This document shows positions 1 through 11,060 of a DNA stretch of 64,000 bases, piece after piece (position 1 is the stretch's first letter; every line of letters starts with the position of its first letter). This stretch comes from Juglans regia. Its lineage: Eukaryota > Streptophyta > Magnoliopsida > Fagales > Juglandaceae. The notes below the pieces were generated by a model. That model was given only the letters and a program-made list of their open reading frames with translations, searched no databases and was not told the origin of the DNA. Both the position numbers and the translations under genes were made by a program. Location of the stretch: NCBI RefSeq assembly GCF_001411555.2, contig NC_049912.1:25863722-25927721 (forward strand). The letters run 5' to 3'.

Positions 1-103
1 TAATCAACATTTACTCTTCATCTTGCAGGGGGATATTGAGCTCACAACAAACCCAGCTACCCAAGGTTCCACAAGATAAAATAAACGCATGTCACTCTCA
101 TTC

Positions 104-230
104 TGTTAGGATTGTTAGCATTGTCAGAATATTCTTTATTCTTTATTGCACATTGTAATCTATAAATAGTACATACTGTGTATACATAATTACATTACTC
201 GAATATCCTTTATGCCACTCTCAATATACA
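104..230. repeat. Possible short or solo LTR fragment
   Basis: The stretch begins TGTTAGGATTG and ends in ATATACA, the TG...CA boundaries of an LTR, and contains a TATAAATA-like box. No convincing 5-bp target duplication flanks it (CATTC on the left, CTTCC on the right), and no polyprotein is visible beside it. It could be the last part of an element that begins before the window, or chance similarity. Confidence 0.25.
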
Positions 231-518
231 CTTCCATACCCACCAGACACACAGCTCTTTGCCTCTCCCCTATGACCAACATCATCTTGTTTTTTTCGTG
301 CACCTAAAATAATCATAATTCAACTCAACAAAGTCATAAACAAACTATGCTCTCCTAAATTTGTTTTGTAAGATAATTATTCAACATAACTATACTATCC
401 AAATAAACTGAGGGTAATCAACATAAGACACTGAGGTATCGCAAACAGCAACATAATCAAAATATGCCAACAAGCAGTCTTAGTAAAAATGAAATAAGAA
501 CATATTCCACAATTGTAC

Positions 519-654
519 CTTATAAAGAAACCCATCATTAGCAAGCTTATAATTACTATTTTCATGATCCTTTGGTACTACTCTTTCATCTAGCCAAAAG
601 GCATGCCATTTCGACCATTCAATTGAATCAATGTATGGGGGTTCCAGTTGCTTC
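519..654 (-). pseudogene. Orphan exon of a 6-phosphogluconolactonase gene
   Basis: On the minus strand, TTTCAG|G precedes a 136-nt block (one base plus 45 codons) that ends in AAG|GTACAA, so both splice signals are present. The translation contains EPPYIDSIEWSKWHAFW, LDERVVPKDHENSNYKLA and NDGFLYK. This is the substrate-binding central exon of plant 6-phosphogluconolactonase, the second enzyme of the oxidative pentose phosphate pathway. I found neither the upstream exon (start and GGSL motif) up to about 5 kb nor the downstream exon before position 1. The downstream exons could lie outside the window, but the missing 5' exon argues for a gene fragment or a gene broken by insertions. Confidence 0.6.
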
Positions 655-2587
655 CTGAAATCTCAACGATAAGCAATTACCAAATGACTCCACATTTATC
701 GAGAAGCTCATACAAATGATTTATTACCCTGCAATTCAATGAAACCATGTAATGGGAAAGGAGAGATCATTTTAACTTGTGTATAGAACATTGTTTAAGA
801 AAAACCCAAAAAACTCACCTCAACTAGGCAAAACTAAGATTGAAATCGAAAAATGGAGATTTTTACATCAACTTGATCATTTGGTTCATAACAATCAATA
901 AACCATGACACAGTTTTCTCTTTTTCTTCCTCTCCCACATTCTCTTCACAACCAGATAGACCGCTAAACCCATACCCAAAAATAAAAGTAGATCATCAAC
1001 ATGTAGATTAGATTGTTAATTTGATTTAGCTTATACCTAGCTAGCAGCTTCATGTCTCAAACTTGAATTGAACTGCTAAATTGTCACTTTATATCATGCT
1101 AGCCTGATGGTAATTTCTTGTCACTTTATATTGTTAAATTGATTGAACTATACCAATTTATAGTTAAATTTCTTGAGCTAATACAACATAAGATGATTGA
1201 ATTATAACAACCTTTGACTGCCTCTAAATTATCTTGTGTAAATGGTTAATGGTTGAATTATATGATTCGGACTTGTTGTACGGGTTTCTATTGATGGGAT
1301 TCTTTTATTTTTTTGTTAGCCGCAAAGAAACACTAACGAAGTTTTTAACTCTAGTGAAACCTAGCTTGGCCAACCAGTGATTGAGAGTCAAGAAAGTGTA
1401 ATTAACAATGTTAACGATGTCACGCACTCTAATACGAGTAATTTTGTTGGCATGATCTTTAAATCACGTTTTTAAGTCAATGTTTTATCATATTTACAGA
1501 TGTAACTTGGGGTGGACAGAACACAGTTGAATAGCTTGGCTGGGACACAATTGGACCTATATGTAGCTGTGGTTGGGGATATCAAAGTAGATCTATCAAA
1601 GGAGTGATGTAATATGGTTTTGCCGTTTACTGTAGCAAATTATATGATGTGAAGATATATTGATGAAGACTTTATTCGTAAACCCTTGTTTTATGCGATA
1701 CATATTAAAAGAGTTAGAGTACTGGTTGAAGCACTTTTTGATGATGAGTAATGGGTCTTTTGTACACTTTTTTCATGTATAGACAACAATCTATATGCAC
1801 TGGTGAATATGGTTACTAGTGATGATCTTTGTCCTACGTATACCCTTAATTTCATGTGCCATTTTTGTAGAAACTTTTTATGTCTACATGCATACATATT
1901 ACAAGTACTTGATTTCCACGAAGAAGCACGTGCATGGTAGACTTTATTTATTTTTATTAATGAATTTATTCAGATTTTCTATTTAATTTGACAAGCATAT
2001 AGTAGTTATATGCCCCTTTCCTATATTTATGTCTGATGACACAAGTAGATCGGGATTTGCTTGACTTGGTGGTTCCAATGGTTCCAATAGCTGCATGCGA
2101 TACATATTCTAGCCTCTTGTTAATTGATACCACACCCACATTCTGGTACATGATAGGCTTGTGCTCTTGGCCAATCATGAATTGAGGGAATGACACCCTC
2201 TATATCTCTCAAAATATTATGGCATAAAATCAGGATTGCATATGCCACATTTGGCCACATTTTATTTTATACTTTTAGACCTCAATCTCTAAAAGATAAA
2301 AGACATCAAAATCCCACTTTAGGAACACCACCGTTAGGCAAATTAATCCATAACTATTGGAAGCCATCCATCCATCTCTGACAAATGAATTCAGATCAAT
2401 AATGTCATACCACAAAATTCAATTCTCAACTAATTCTTTGCTACCAAAACATAAGAGGTCATTGTATCCAAGCGCTAAACGCAAAGACTAAGTCCCTTAC
2501 AACAAAGTGAGCGAATTGGGAGTTCGAGATTATACACATCAAAGTTTTCAAATACTCGACATACAAACTTTCCATTTATTGGGGATT
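655..2587. other. Intergenic or relic DNA, no gene recognised
   Basis: AT-rich sequence with no ORF that has recognisable protein motifs. The short minus-strand ORFs near 1691-1897 and 1966-2196 show no family features. Confidence 0.5.
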
Positions 2588-3110
2588 TCATTGTGATTGT
2601 ATGAAGTACAATGAAATTATGATGGAAATCACCCAATACATACGAAGTATTATGCGTTTACACCGGATGTCTGCTTGTTTCCTTTGTATACCGAGTTGGT
2701 CAACTTCCACTCCCAACTCCCTCTTCGCAATCTCTTCCTCTCTTTTGCGAAGTTGTTCCTCTTTCCAAGACAGTTTAGTTTCTATCTTCACAAGTTTATT
2801 TTCTCTATCTTCACCATTATCTGCCCATTTGAAATACTTGCAATTTGGTAATCCCTGATTATAAACAAACAATCGACCGGTATGTAAAATTTCTAATTTT
2901 TGTACGAATACATGAAATCTATAACATTTGTCGGTGTAACAACCAGGTTCTCATTATCCATGACTTAGGTTTCATGACACCAACCTGGTTCTCATTATCC
3001 ATGACTTCAACCAATTCTATAGCATGAATGAAGCAAACTTGAAAATTACTAGTTGTTGAGGTATTAACCTGAGTTCCCCCTAAATGCAGTTTGAGTTGAT
3101 CCATGTTTGT
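2588..3110 (-). pseudogene. Relic of a GRF-type zinc-finger / coiled-coil protein gene
   Basis: The minus-strand reading at 2588-2872 gives LPNCKYFKWADN, the second half of a GRF zinc finger (C...FxW), then a charged coiled-coil (KEEQLRKREEEIAKREL) and a hydrophobic tail (VISIIISLYF). This is the usual architecture of many small plant GRF proteins often found in transposon-rich DNA. The first half of the finger cannot be read in one frame. The DNA at 2941-3012 is a tandem repeat of about 39 bp in which GGTTCTCATTATCCATGACT occurs twice. I read this as a broken copy; a multi-exon gene is less likely. Confidence 0.4.
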
Positions 3111-3926
3111 ATATTTAAGTAAGGGAGTATGATCTTCTAGATTTCTGTAAGGGTGGAAGCTATGCTAAACATTAAAAAAGGCTTTAGGCCAAAAACTTTT
3201 CTTGGTCTCTCAAAGTATCATCTATTCATATGTCTTTATCTTTTCTCTATTTTTCTTGGATGCCCATGTTATTAAAATTTTCACTTTATGGACCAAAAAG
3301 GTTTTCTCAATAGCTATCAATCTCTTAAAAGGGTTCATTATGAATGGCCCTGCCCTGCATGCCTTTTCATCATTTTTATTGGAATCGCACTGATAAATTA
3401 TGGAAAGCACACAACAAAATAAATGGTTGTCATTAACAAATCCAGCCTAAAGACATTGTGTCACACAAAATATAAAAATGCCCATCTAAACTAAACATTC
3501 GCAGATAAACGAATGACTGGAGAAGCATGTTTTTTGTAGGTTTCTGAAAGCTAAGAAGCAAACAATAGTTAACAAGACTTTTCAGTTTCTGACTATATCG
3601 ATCATTGCAAATGCAGTACCCCCCTCCCCCCAAATCAAATACAACAATTACTCACGATTCTAGCATCTAAAAACTACAAATTCATAAACTAACTTTTACA
3701 CCTGACATTGCAAACTTAATCGTAGATACAAACAACTGAAATAACAACAAATCTACAATGCAAACTCAATCCACCTAAATTTACAAATACTATCACTCAA
3801 TATCATGAGTGGATATATATCCAGTTGCTTCATTTCTAAACACACAGACAGTGCAAGGAACAATATTTCACTCAACAAATCCACAATGCAAACTTTATCC
3901 ACCTAAATTTTACCAATCGAAAATCA

Positions 3927-3930
<4 letters not shown>
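3111..3930. other. Intergenic DNA, no gene recognised
   Basis: AT-rich, with several short ORFs that lack domain motifs. A poly-C tract lies near 3619-3631. Confidence 0.5.

Positions 3931-3961
<31 letters not shown>
3931..3961. repeat. (GA)n microsatellite
   Basis: About fifteen uninterrupted GA dinucleotides. Confidence 0.95.
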
Positions 3962-3963
<2 letters not shown>

Positions 3964-4179
3964 ACCCATGAAGAGTGGAGACTGAACTTGGGGCTTGATA
4001 TGTGGGAATGGAGAAGGAGTCGTGGCTAGTTATGGACAAATGATTTGGGGCTTTGGCTAGGGTTGAGAGATTGAAGAAGTCCCCGATAATGTTAGGGTCC
4101 TTTGGCTACCAAAGATAGATATGACTATGGGGGCTTGCTATGGGCTTTGGCTACGGAGGCTTTGGATGCGAGGGATTTG

Positions 4180-4431
4180 GCTAGGGGTCGAGACTGGAGA
4201 AGACAATATAAGTGTTTCGTAAGGGCTCATGTAGAAGACGTCTTTACGGTTCAGAGATTGAGAAGATAAGATAAGGGGCTGCTACAGGGGAATGGCAGAA
4301 GGCATGATCTAGCTAGGGTTCGAGACTGGAGAAGATAAGAGAAGGGCTTCATACAGGCTCATGGAGAAGGCGTCTTTACGGTTCAGAGATTGAGAAGATG
4401 AGAGAAGGGGAGATAAGAGAAGGGGCTGCTA
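4180..4431. repeat. Tandem duplication of a GA-rich segment, unit about 132 bp
   Basis: CTAGGG(G/T)TCGAGACTGGAGA at 4180 recurs at 4312. GTCTTTACGGTTCAGAGATT occurs once in each unit, and both units end in a similar GGGGCTGCTAC block. The two copies have diverged and carry small indels. Confidence 0.75.
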
Positions 4432-5045
4432 CGATTCAGAGATTGGAGAAGAAGAGAAAGGGAGATGCCAAGGGGAAAAAAACGAAGGAGGAAGGAGGTT
4501 GAATTTTGCCAATCCCACACCACAAAATGCAGCGTTTAAAGGGATGACAGGTCACATTTTGTGCGCAGGGGTGCGCGAAAACGCTTGTATATAGAGTTTT
4601 TCATTCTGATAACATGTCTTGGATCTGCATTTTGAACTCTGCAAAAATGCTCATGTTTATATACTAGTATATATTTTATGTTTACTGAGTTGTTGATAAC
4701 TCATCTCTTATCTCCACAATTTTTCAAATAATTTAAATGTTTCAATTGAAAATCAAGATTAGGGAGCATGAGTGAAATTATTTAAGTATAGTGGATTAAG
4801 CACAAGAAGGATATCATGGTGATTGGAGAATGTTATTAAGTAAATTTATTGTGCTCTAATGACTTGATATGTTGAGATATTGATGTTTAAAACTTTGTAG
4901 TATTCCTAGTTAATTATTTTGGAGTAATTGATTTAAAATAATGACATCTATGTGTAATTGAGAATTTGAAACTTATATCTATATTGTGATATATAATTTT
5001 AAGTGACATATGATATGTCTCTACCCATCTGGATATGAGATTTAG

Positions 5046-5221
5046 GGCCCATTTGGATACATAAATAATTTCATATCATCGTATCATTACAATCTTTTTA
5101 AATTTTTACATAAAATATAATAAACAATTCAATTTTTTTAAATTCAAAAATAATAATAATAATATTAAAAAATAACATTTTATTCAACTTTTAACTAAAA
5201 TCATCTAATCATATTTCATTA
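5046..5221. mobile_element. MITE of the GAGATG-end family (degraded copy)
   Basis: The order of blocks (CCATTTGGAT, ATCGTATCATTACAATCTTT, ACATAAAATATAATAAACAA, then an AATAAT-rich block and ATCATCTAATCAT) matches the better-preserved copies at 18731 and 27357. It ends 335 bp from the JAZ stop codon, on the downstream side of that gene. Confidence 0.5.
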
Positions 5222-5555
5222 TCGACATTACACAAAATGGCTCCTGAGTCCAACAAGCCCATACATTTTTTCGGTACAGCTTTAACCTGGTGGAGCCTTC
5301 ACGTGAATGAATTTTTAACCACACGAAATATGTACGAAAACGACATGAAATTGGAATTTTTCCAGATTTCATGTTTTTAGAAATTGGATCTAATCGATTA
5401 ATAACATGTACAAAGTTTTCTAAATAAGAGAACCCCGAAAAAAAACATAAAAAGTGCGGAATACCTCGCAAGTATTACATGTATAGTTAGGATTTTAAGC
5501 CGCTGGAGCCGGATGGTAACCTATGCCATAGAAAATGGTGATCTGGTGGCAGTCA

Positions 5556-7256
5556 CTATAAGTTAAGGTCAAGATGTTTTGAAGATTGATCTTCATGCCC
5601 AAACCATGGATTCCTTTGCTCGGAATCTGGAGAGGCTTCGGAAGGTGGTTCCACTTGATACGGTGCTTTTGCCGCAGCCCTGAAAAACAACCCAAAAAAA
5701 CCAGAGGATTTTAGTTTATTAATCAATCAAACAAAAACTAAAACCATTAAAAAAAAAAAGAAGATCTTTGCTTTAATTGTTAGCTCCGAAAAGGTGCTTA
5801 CCTATCTTTCCTCTTGTCAAGGAACCGGTGAAGCGAAGCCCTCCTTGCAATCGGAAGATCTAAGATGTAGAAAAAAAAAATGCAATAAAAATGTTAATTC
5901 TTAGGTCTCTATTCGTAATCCTTCATTAACAGCTCCTCGTAAACCATTCACAGGGGAAAAAGGAGGGGCAATATATTACCAGAACCAGTAGCTTGCAGAC
6001 GGCGTTCTTGGGTGGTATTCTTTTTGTGCATGGCTACAGAACTTGATTCGGGAGCCATAGAACATCCTGATGACCTAAGATTTTTCACGCCAGAAGTAAA
6101 CGTAGAGCCTCTAGAAATACTAGAGCATCCCTTGTTAGCCAAGGCCACGATCTCCCTTGCCTTGTCCGCCGGGAAATCGTTCAGTACGTGTACTTCGCCG
6201 GCATAAAATATTGTCATCTGGGCTGTCGCTTCAGGCTCCTTTTGTTTTGTCATCTGAGCTGTTGCTTCAGGCTGCTTTTGTTTTGTTAATAACGCTTCAG
6301 GCTCCTTGATTTCCGGTTTCGTACTGCCACAGAACAGATACTACAGCTAATTTAGAATAAAGCACAGAAGATTTAATGGCCATAAAGTTAATTGTATGCC
6401 TAAAATTAAGCTCTATACGTGCATGAATTTTTCTTTTCCCGATGTACCCTTGGTACTATTAGGTTTTGGGGCCTTCATGAGTAATCTCACACTGTACTTA
6501 TACGTATGAAAGTATGAGATTAATGGCCTAATGGGTATCAAATCTGAGGTAAGTAGCTTTGCGCCTCAGAAGAATAAACGACGGGTACTTTTCTTAAGAT
6601 CTGTTGATTTATTAGTGGGCGGAGAAAGGAAACACAAATGCCAAATGGCCACACACCTGAGATCAGTTCTATTGGCAGCGATGTCGATCGAGTTTTGGGG
6701 ACCGAAACAACCAAGCTGTGGAAAGAAAACCTTGGGTTGCGCATTTGAGGGAGCCACGGCGCCGTTTTGTCTCAAAGCCTGATCAGTTGAATTCTCCATG
6801 TTTTTCAATAAATCCAGAGTGGTTGCCGCCGGCGGAGATGTTTCGGGAGGAGTTTCTGCAACGTGAATGGGCAATTAACAAACTATAAGAAACTTTGATC
6901 TAAAAGAGTAGCTACACTCCGTGTAAATCAAACTTAATTCAAAGCACCAAGAGAATTTCAATCTGAATATACGCAGTTTCAATACAAGAACAAAAAAAGA
7001 AAAAAAAGCAGCATGATTTTCTGGACAGCCAATTAACACAAGCCGACAACAAACGATTTAGAAAGCAAACGCGACCGATAAGGCTACACAGTAAAGATTC
7101 GAAGATAAATAAAGATATAGCACCTTTGGATTTAAGTTGCCTGCCCATCCCGAGGCCAAGATCTCCAAAACTTCCTTTCTCCTTAAAGTACCGGCTCAAG
7201 AGGTTGCATCTCTGTACAAAATTGGACTTCTCCGGTGCCTTTCTGGGATTCGACAT
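5556..7256 (-). CDS. JAZ/TIFY jasmonate-ZIM domain repressor
   Basis: Five exons: complement(join(5556..5679,5802..5859,5980..6323,6657..6855,7124..7256)), 858 nt, 285 aa. JAZ proteins repress MYC-type transcription factors in the nucleus and are degraded through the COI1 jasmonoyl-isoleucine receptor. The N-terminus (APEKSNF, LLSRYFKEKGSFGDLGLGM) is the JAZ5/JAZ6 (TIFY11) kind. The ZIM domain has canonical TIFY at residues 148-151, followed by NDFPADKAREI. The Jas motif starts near residue 226 with an intact LPIARR degron, RASLHRFLDKRKDR and a PY pair at 251-252. The protein ends in LDLNL, an EAR-type TOPLESS-binding motif. The start was chosen at MSNPRK (7256) because it matches the family N-terminus; the frame stays open upstream. 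Just before TIFY there is a 12-residue internal repeat. The TIFY11 assignment also fits the neighbours (PRK, EXO70D) but is inference. Confidence 0.93.
6204..6299 (-). repeat. Coding 36-bp tandem repeat upstream of the TIFY motif
   Basis: In JAZ exon 3 the residues KQKQPEATAQMT are followed by KQKEPEATAQMT, and a further KEPEA lies upstream. The DNA shows about 2.5 near-identical 36-bp units, with CTGAAGC and CAGATGACA recurring in phase. It is in frame and lengthens the linker before the ZIM domain. Confidence 0.8.
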
Positions 7257-7439
7257 GTTTTCCTGGCTAGAAGTAGCTTCAGATATGCTTTCACAAGAAT
7301 AAAGTGCTGGTGCTTTCAACGCTCTTCTGCTTCGGGAGCAATGTATGAATATTTGGGGGTGGAGGGCTTGGCAAATGACTGGTTGCTCGGAACGAGCCTG
7401 GCGTGTGTGCTTTGAACCTGAGAAGCCCTTGGCGATGAG

Positions 7440-7576
7440 AATAGATAATTTTATATTAAAATTTAAAGTTAAAAAAAATATTATTTTTTAATAATATTAT
7501 TATTTTAAAATTTAAAATAATAAATTATTTATTATATTTTATAAATTAAAAAAAAATTATAATAGTGAAAACTCTT
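7440..7576. mobile_element. AT-rich MITE remnant in the JAZ 5' region
   Basis: The blocks ATAATTTTATATTAAAATTT, AATAATATTATTATTTTAAA and ATTATTTATTATATTTTATA match the interior of the GAGATG-end MITE family, but the ends are worn. It lies about 185 bp upstream of the JAZ start codon. Confidence 0.4.
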
Positions 7577-8690
7577 ATATGAAAACGATATCGAATAGAA
7601 TTTTTCTATCTTTTAAACGTTTACCTTTTGGTTTCAAGCACATGTTTTTTGCGTGAAGGTAAAATAGAAACTTGCCCTCATTGAGTAGACAATTTAATCG
7701 TACAGAGAGACGCTGTCATCCTCGACATTTTGATGCATTTACAAACTTGCCCTGTTGAGTTGTGGTCAGATCTGGCTTTCTTTATAACTGACCCTTTTTT
7801 TTTTGAAAGAGTACAACTGACCTGTTTTATATTTGGACCTAATACTGGTATTGGATTATGTATTGCATATATATTTATATATTTGTATAACATGATTTTA
7901 AATTAGATTATATTAGATTATATATATTTGAAAATTTATATAATTATAAATAATATTTTTATAAATTTAAAATATACTGTTCATTCTTTAAATTTAATTT
8001 TATTCTTTAAATTAATTGATGCTAAATGATAGAATTTACAATGGTACTAATTATAAAATATAAAAAAAAATTAGAAAAAAATAAATAATAATCAGATAAT
8101 AATAATTATTTGACATAATTTAATACAAAACTTTTATTGATATACAAAATTAATTTTCAAAAAATATAATTTTACATATGTATATAACGAAAAATCATTC
8201 TTATTATAGTCCACAAATGAATACTGCTTTACAGGCTTAAATGAAATGTGAAACAACAGTATTTTATTTTTGGTCTCTTTCTTCCTGAAGAGAGAAAAAT
8301 CTCTTCCTTCCTTATATCACGGAGAAAAATCCATTCGCCCCATCGCCCCACACACGTACACCTTGAATATACAATGTCCCACACACGTGATCGTGATGCT
8401 TCACACAAAATAAGAGTAGTGGACTAGATTGATTGGACTGTGTTAATCCACATTGAGTACTGCTACAGCCCGAGAACGAACCCACCGAAAAGGTAAAATT
8501 AGTTTTTTTTTTTTTTCATGTATTTTTTTAGTTATCATAAATATTTTTTAAAAAATAAAAAATTTATAATATTATTAAAAAATATTTATTTAATTATTAA
8601 GTAAAAATCTCATTCGATACACAAATTTAGAATTCAAATTCTGTTACAAAAACATGACGTTTCCTTACCTTTCTTTTTCAAACTTCTTTT
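7577..8690. other. JAZ upstream region
   Basis: No gene is seen. A perfect G-box (CACGTG) lies at 8384-8389, within CACACGTGATCG, and further G-boxes lie at 9134-9139 and 10513-10518. G-boxes are MYC2 targets in jasmonate-responsive promoters. At 1.1 kb or more from the JAZ start their role here is only a possibility. Confidence 0.3.
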
Positions 8691-8693
8691 AAG

Positions 8694-8862
8694 ATAAATA
8701 ATATTTATAATCGTAAGTGAATAAGTATTATATAATTATTTTTTAAAAAATAAAAAAATATAAGATTTATATAAAAATAAATTAATTTTTTATTAATAAA
8801 TTTTTTTTTTTTAAAACGACTATATAAATTTATAAGATAATATATAACATTACTCTTCTTCT
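8694..8862. mobile_element. MITE, AGTAATGTTA-end family (copy 1)
   Basis: Read on the minus strand it runs AAGAGTAATGTTATATA ... TTCACTTACGATTATAAATA. This is the same order as the copy at 20283-20445 on the plus strand, with a poly-T/AT-rich middle in both. It is non-coding. Confidence 0.5.
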
Positions 8863-9226
8863 TTAATGCCTAATCTGTTCTGCTCTTTATAAGATAGCGC
8901 TACGTACAGTCCACAAATAGGACTGCTAGTGCTCTTCGCGAATAAAATTTCATTGCTTGAAGGATACTTTTCTGGTTCGAGGAATTTAGACGTCTACTTC
9001 AGTAACTTAGCGAACTGACGGAGTTAAAACATTGACGATGTTAGGTATTGAACGGTAGGACCAGTAGTCAGTGGGCCCAAGTGTATTAAAGCAAGCGGCG
9101 CCAGCGCCACGTTTCGTCGAGACTCGTTCAAAGCACGTGAAAAACAATTCGACAATTCTAGCAGGGGTGGTTCTGTCATTTTAGATGGTGTCGGCTTTGA
9201 TTCTCACTTTTCGTGATAGGGTAGTG

Positions 9227-10006
9227 CTACAGCCCCGCTGGGGCTCCGCTGAGATTTTTTAATATTTTAAAATATTTTAAAAAAATAAAATAAAATTAAA
9301 ATATTATTAAGAAAATACTTTTTTAATTTAAAAGTCAAAAGTATATATTAAAAAATAATTTATTAATCACGAAATAAAATAAAAAATTATAAAAAAATAT
9401 TTTTTTTATAATTTTTTATTTTACTTCATGATTAAGAAAATATTTTTAAATAATATTATAATTTTTTTAAAAATATTTAAAATAGTCATATTACAGCTTC
9501 CGTTGGGGGCTCTCGTTGAGCTTAACATGTACTTTTTTATATGTAATTTTTTAATTTATTTTTTATATAGATTTTTTTTACACTTATAAATATTTTTAAA
9601 AAATAAAATAAATTAAAAATATCATTAAAAAACACTTCCTTAATCAGAAAGTAAAAAAAAAATCATTAAAAAACACTTCCTTAATCAAAAAGTTAAAAAA
9701 AAAAAATCATTAAAAAACACTTCCTTAATCAGAAAGTAAAAAACAAATCATTAAAAAACACTTCCTTAATCAGAAAGTAAAAAAAAAAACACTTCCTTAA
9801 TCAGAAAGTAAAATATAAATTATTAAATATTAATTTTTATTCTACTTCGTAATTAAGAAAATATTTTTAAATAATATTATAATTTTTATTTTATTTTTTA
9901 AAATATTTAAAATTATTAAAAATATTTATATAAAAATAAATTTAAAAAAAATATATAAAAAAATGCTACAACCCCAGCGGGAGCCCCCAGCGGGACATGT
10001 AGCATT
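9227..10006. mobile_element. Putative non-autonomous TIR element with GC-rich ends
   Basis: The left end reads TGCTACAGCCCCGCTGGGG followed by CTCCGCTGAG. The right end, read on the minus strand, begins ATGCTACATGTCCCGCTGGG, giving imperfect terminal inverted repeats of about 28 bp. A related GC-rich block (CTTCCGTTGGGGGCTCTCG) sits inside near 9498, so this may be two nested or adjacent copies. The rest is AT-rich and non-coding. No clean target duplication was identified. Confidence 0.5.
9621..9812. repeat. Tandem array, five copies of a unit of about 40 bp
   Basis: CACTTCCTTAATCAGAAAGT occurs five times (one copy has AAAAAGT), separated by A-rich runs with ATCATTAAAAAA; the last unit is shortened. 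This is a plain head-to-tail tandem repeat. Confidence 0.9.
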
Positions 10007-10695
10007 TTCCTTTCGCGTACGGCGCCTTGCAGCAGCGAGCCCGCAGCTACTGGCGCCACGCCGCCACTTACAGTGATGCAATCACTCAATTCACGTCCTG
10101 ACTCCTCACCATCTTCCACCAACTTCTTTAATGATGCTATTTATTTTCTTTAAAAAAAAAAAAAATACTATTTATTTAAAAAAACATTACTATATCCCCT
10201 CCCACTTCTATTTGACCATTTGTCTTTTTTCTTTATTTAATGATTAAAAAAATAATTTTAAATATATTAATATATAATTTTAATTTTTAAATATATTTAA
10301 ATATATTACAAATATATATAATTAAAAAAAAAAAACCTTTTTAGTAGCCGCACCCATTTATTTATATTTTTTATTGTAACTATTTGAGTTGTGAATGACA
10401 TGTTTTAATTGACGTTGATTTTGGTCGCTACGTTTCGCGATCCTGCACCTTAGGGCGTGCCCACCGCTTTTGGCACCACTGCATTGTGACATTATCACGC
10501 ACGAACTCAATTCACGTGTTGCAACTTTCACCTCCAATGATGTTACTTTTTATTTCAATTTTTATTATAATTATTGACGTGATATTTCAAATTATTTAAT
10601 ATATTTTCCATTTAAATGCATACCCGCCCAAGTTAGGACGACGGGACTGACTTTTGTTGATGCGGACCGATCGAAATTGAATGAGATCCGATCAG
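10007..10695. other. Intergenic DNA, no gene recognised
   Basis: AT-rich blocks alternate with short GC-richer segments (for example near 10420-10510). The minus-strand ORF at 9916-10122 overlaps the TIR element and has no family motif. Confidence 0.45.
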
Positions 10696-10867
10696 CAGGG
10701 ACGGAATTAAAAAATCTAGTTTAGAGGGTTAAATTAAAAAAAAAAAAATTTGAGGGAATTAAATATTAATTTTTATATAATCTATTTTATAAAAATATCT
10801 TTTAAAATTTAATTTTCATCAAATTTCGAAACTTTTGAAAGGCAAGCCTCTTAATAGTTCGTCCCTG
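10696..10867. mobile_element. Small hAT-like MITE
   Basis: It begins CAGGGACGGAATTAAAAA and ends TTCGTCCCTG, so the CAGGGACG termini are inverted. CAGGG-type ends are common in hAT-derived elements. I could not confirm an 8-bp target duplication. Confidence 0.5.
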
Positions 10868-10889
10868 GCCGACAATATAAAATTTAAGA

Positions 10890-11060
10890 AACCAATGCCA
10901 GTCGGTTTGGTTTCGATCTGAATCAAACCTAAATCGTCAAACTGGCCGATTATATAAATATATATATATATTATAGATATATAAAATGATATCGTTTCAT
11001 TTAAGTAAGTGAAACAACATCGTTTTAGTTATGAATTTTATAAAAAAAAAAGTTGAAACG
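10890..11060. repeat. Repeat with CGGTTTGG ends and a GATATCG/GATGTCA core
   Basis: The segment AAATGATATCGTTTCATTTAAGTAAGTGAAAC resembles the core of the repeat at 53155-53745 (AAAATGATGTCATTT...TAAGTTAAACGATGTC). It is probably another copy of the same non-coding family. Confidence 0.35.

Noticed and set aside
2190..2381. Plus-strand 63-codon ORF
   Set aside because: No domain, no splice context and AT-rich composition like the surrounding non-coding DNA.
9621..9812. Regularly spaced repeat resembling a CRISPR array
   Set aside because: The spacers are only A-rich runs, the units are directly tandem, and the organism is a plant. It is a simple tandem repeat.
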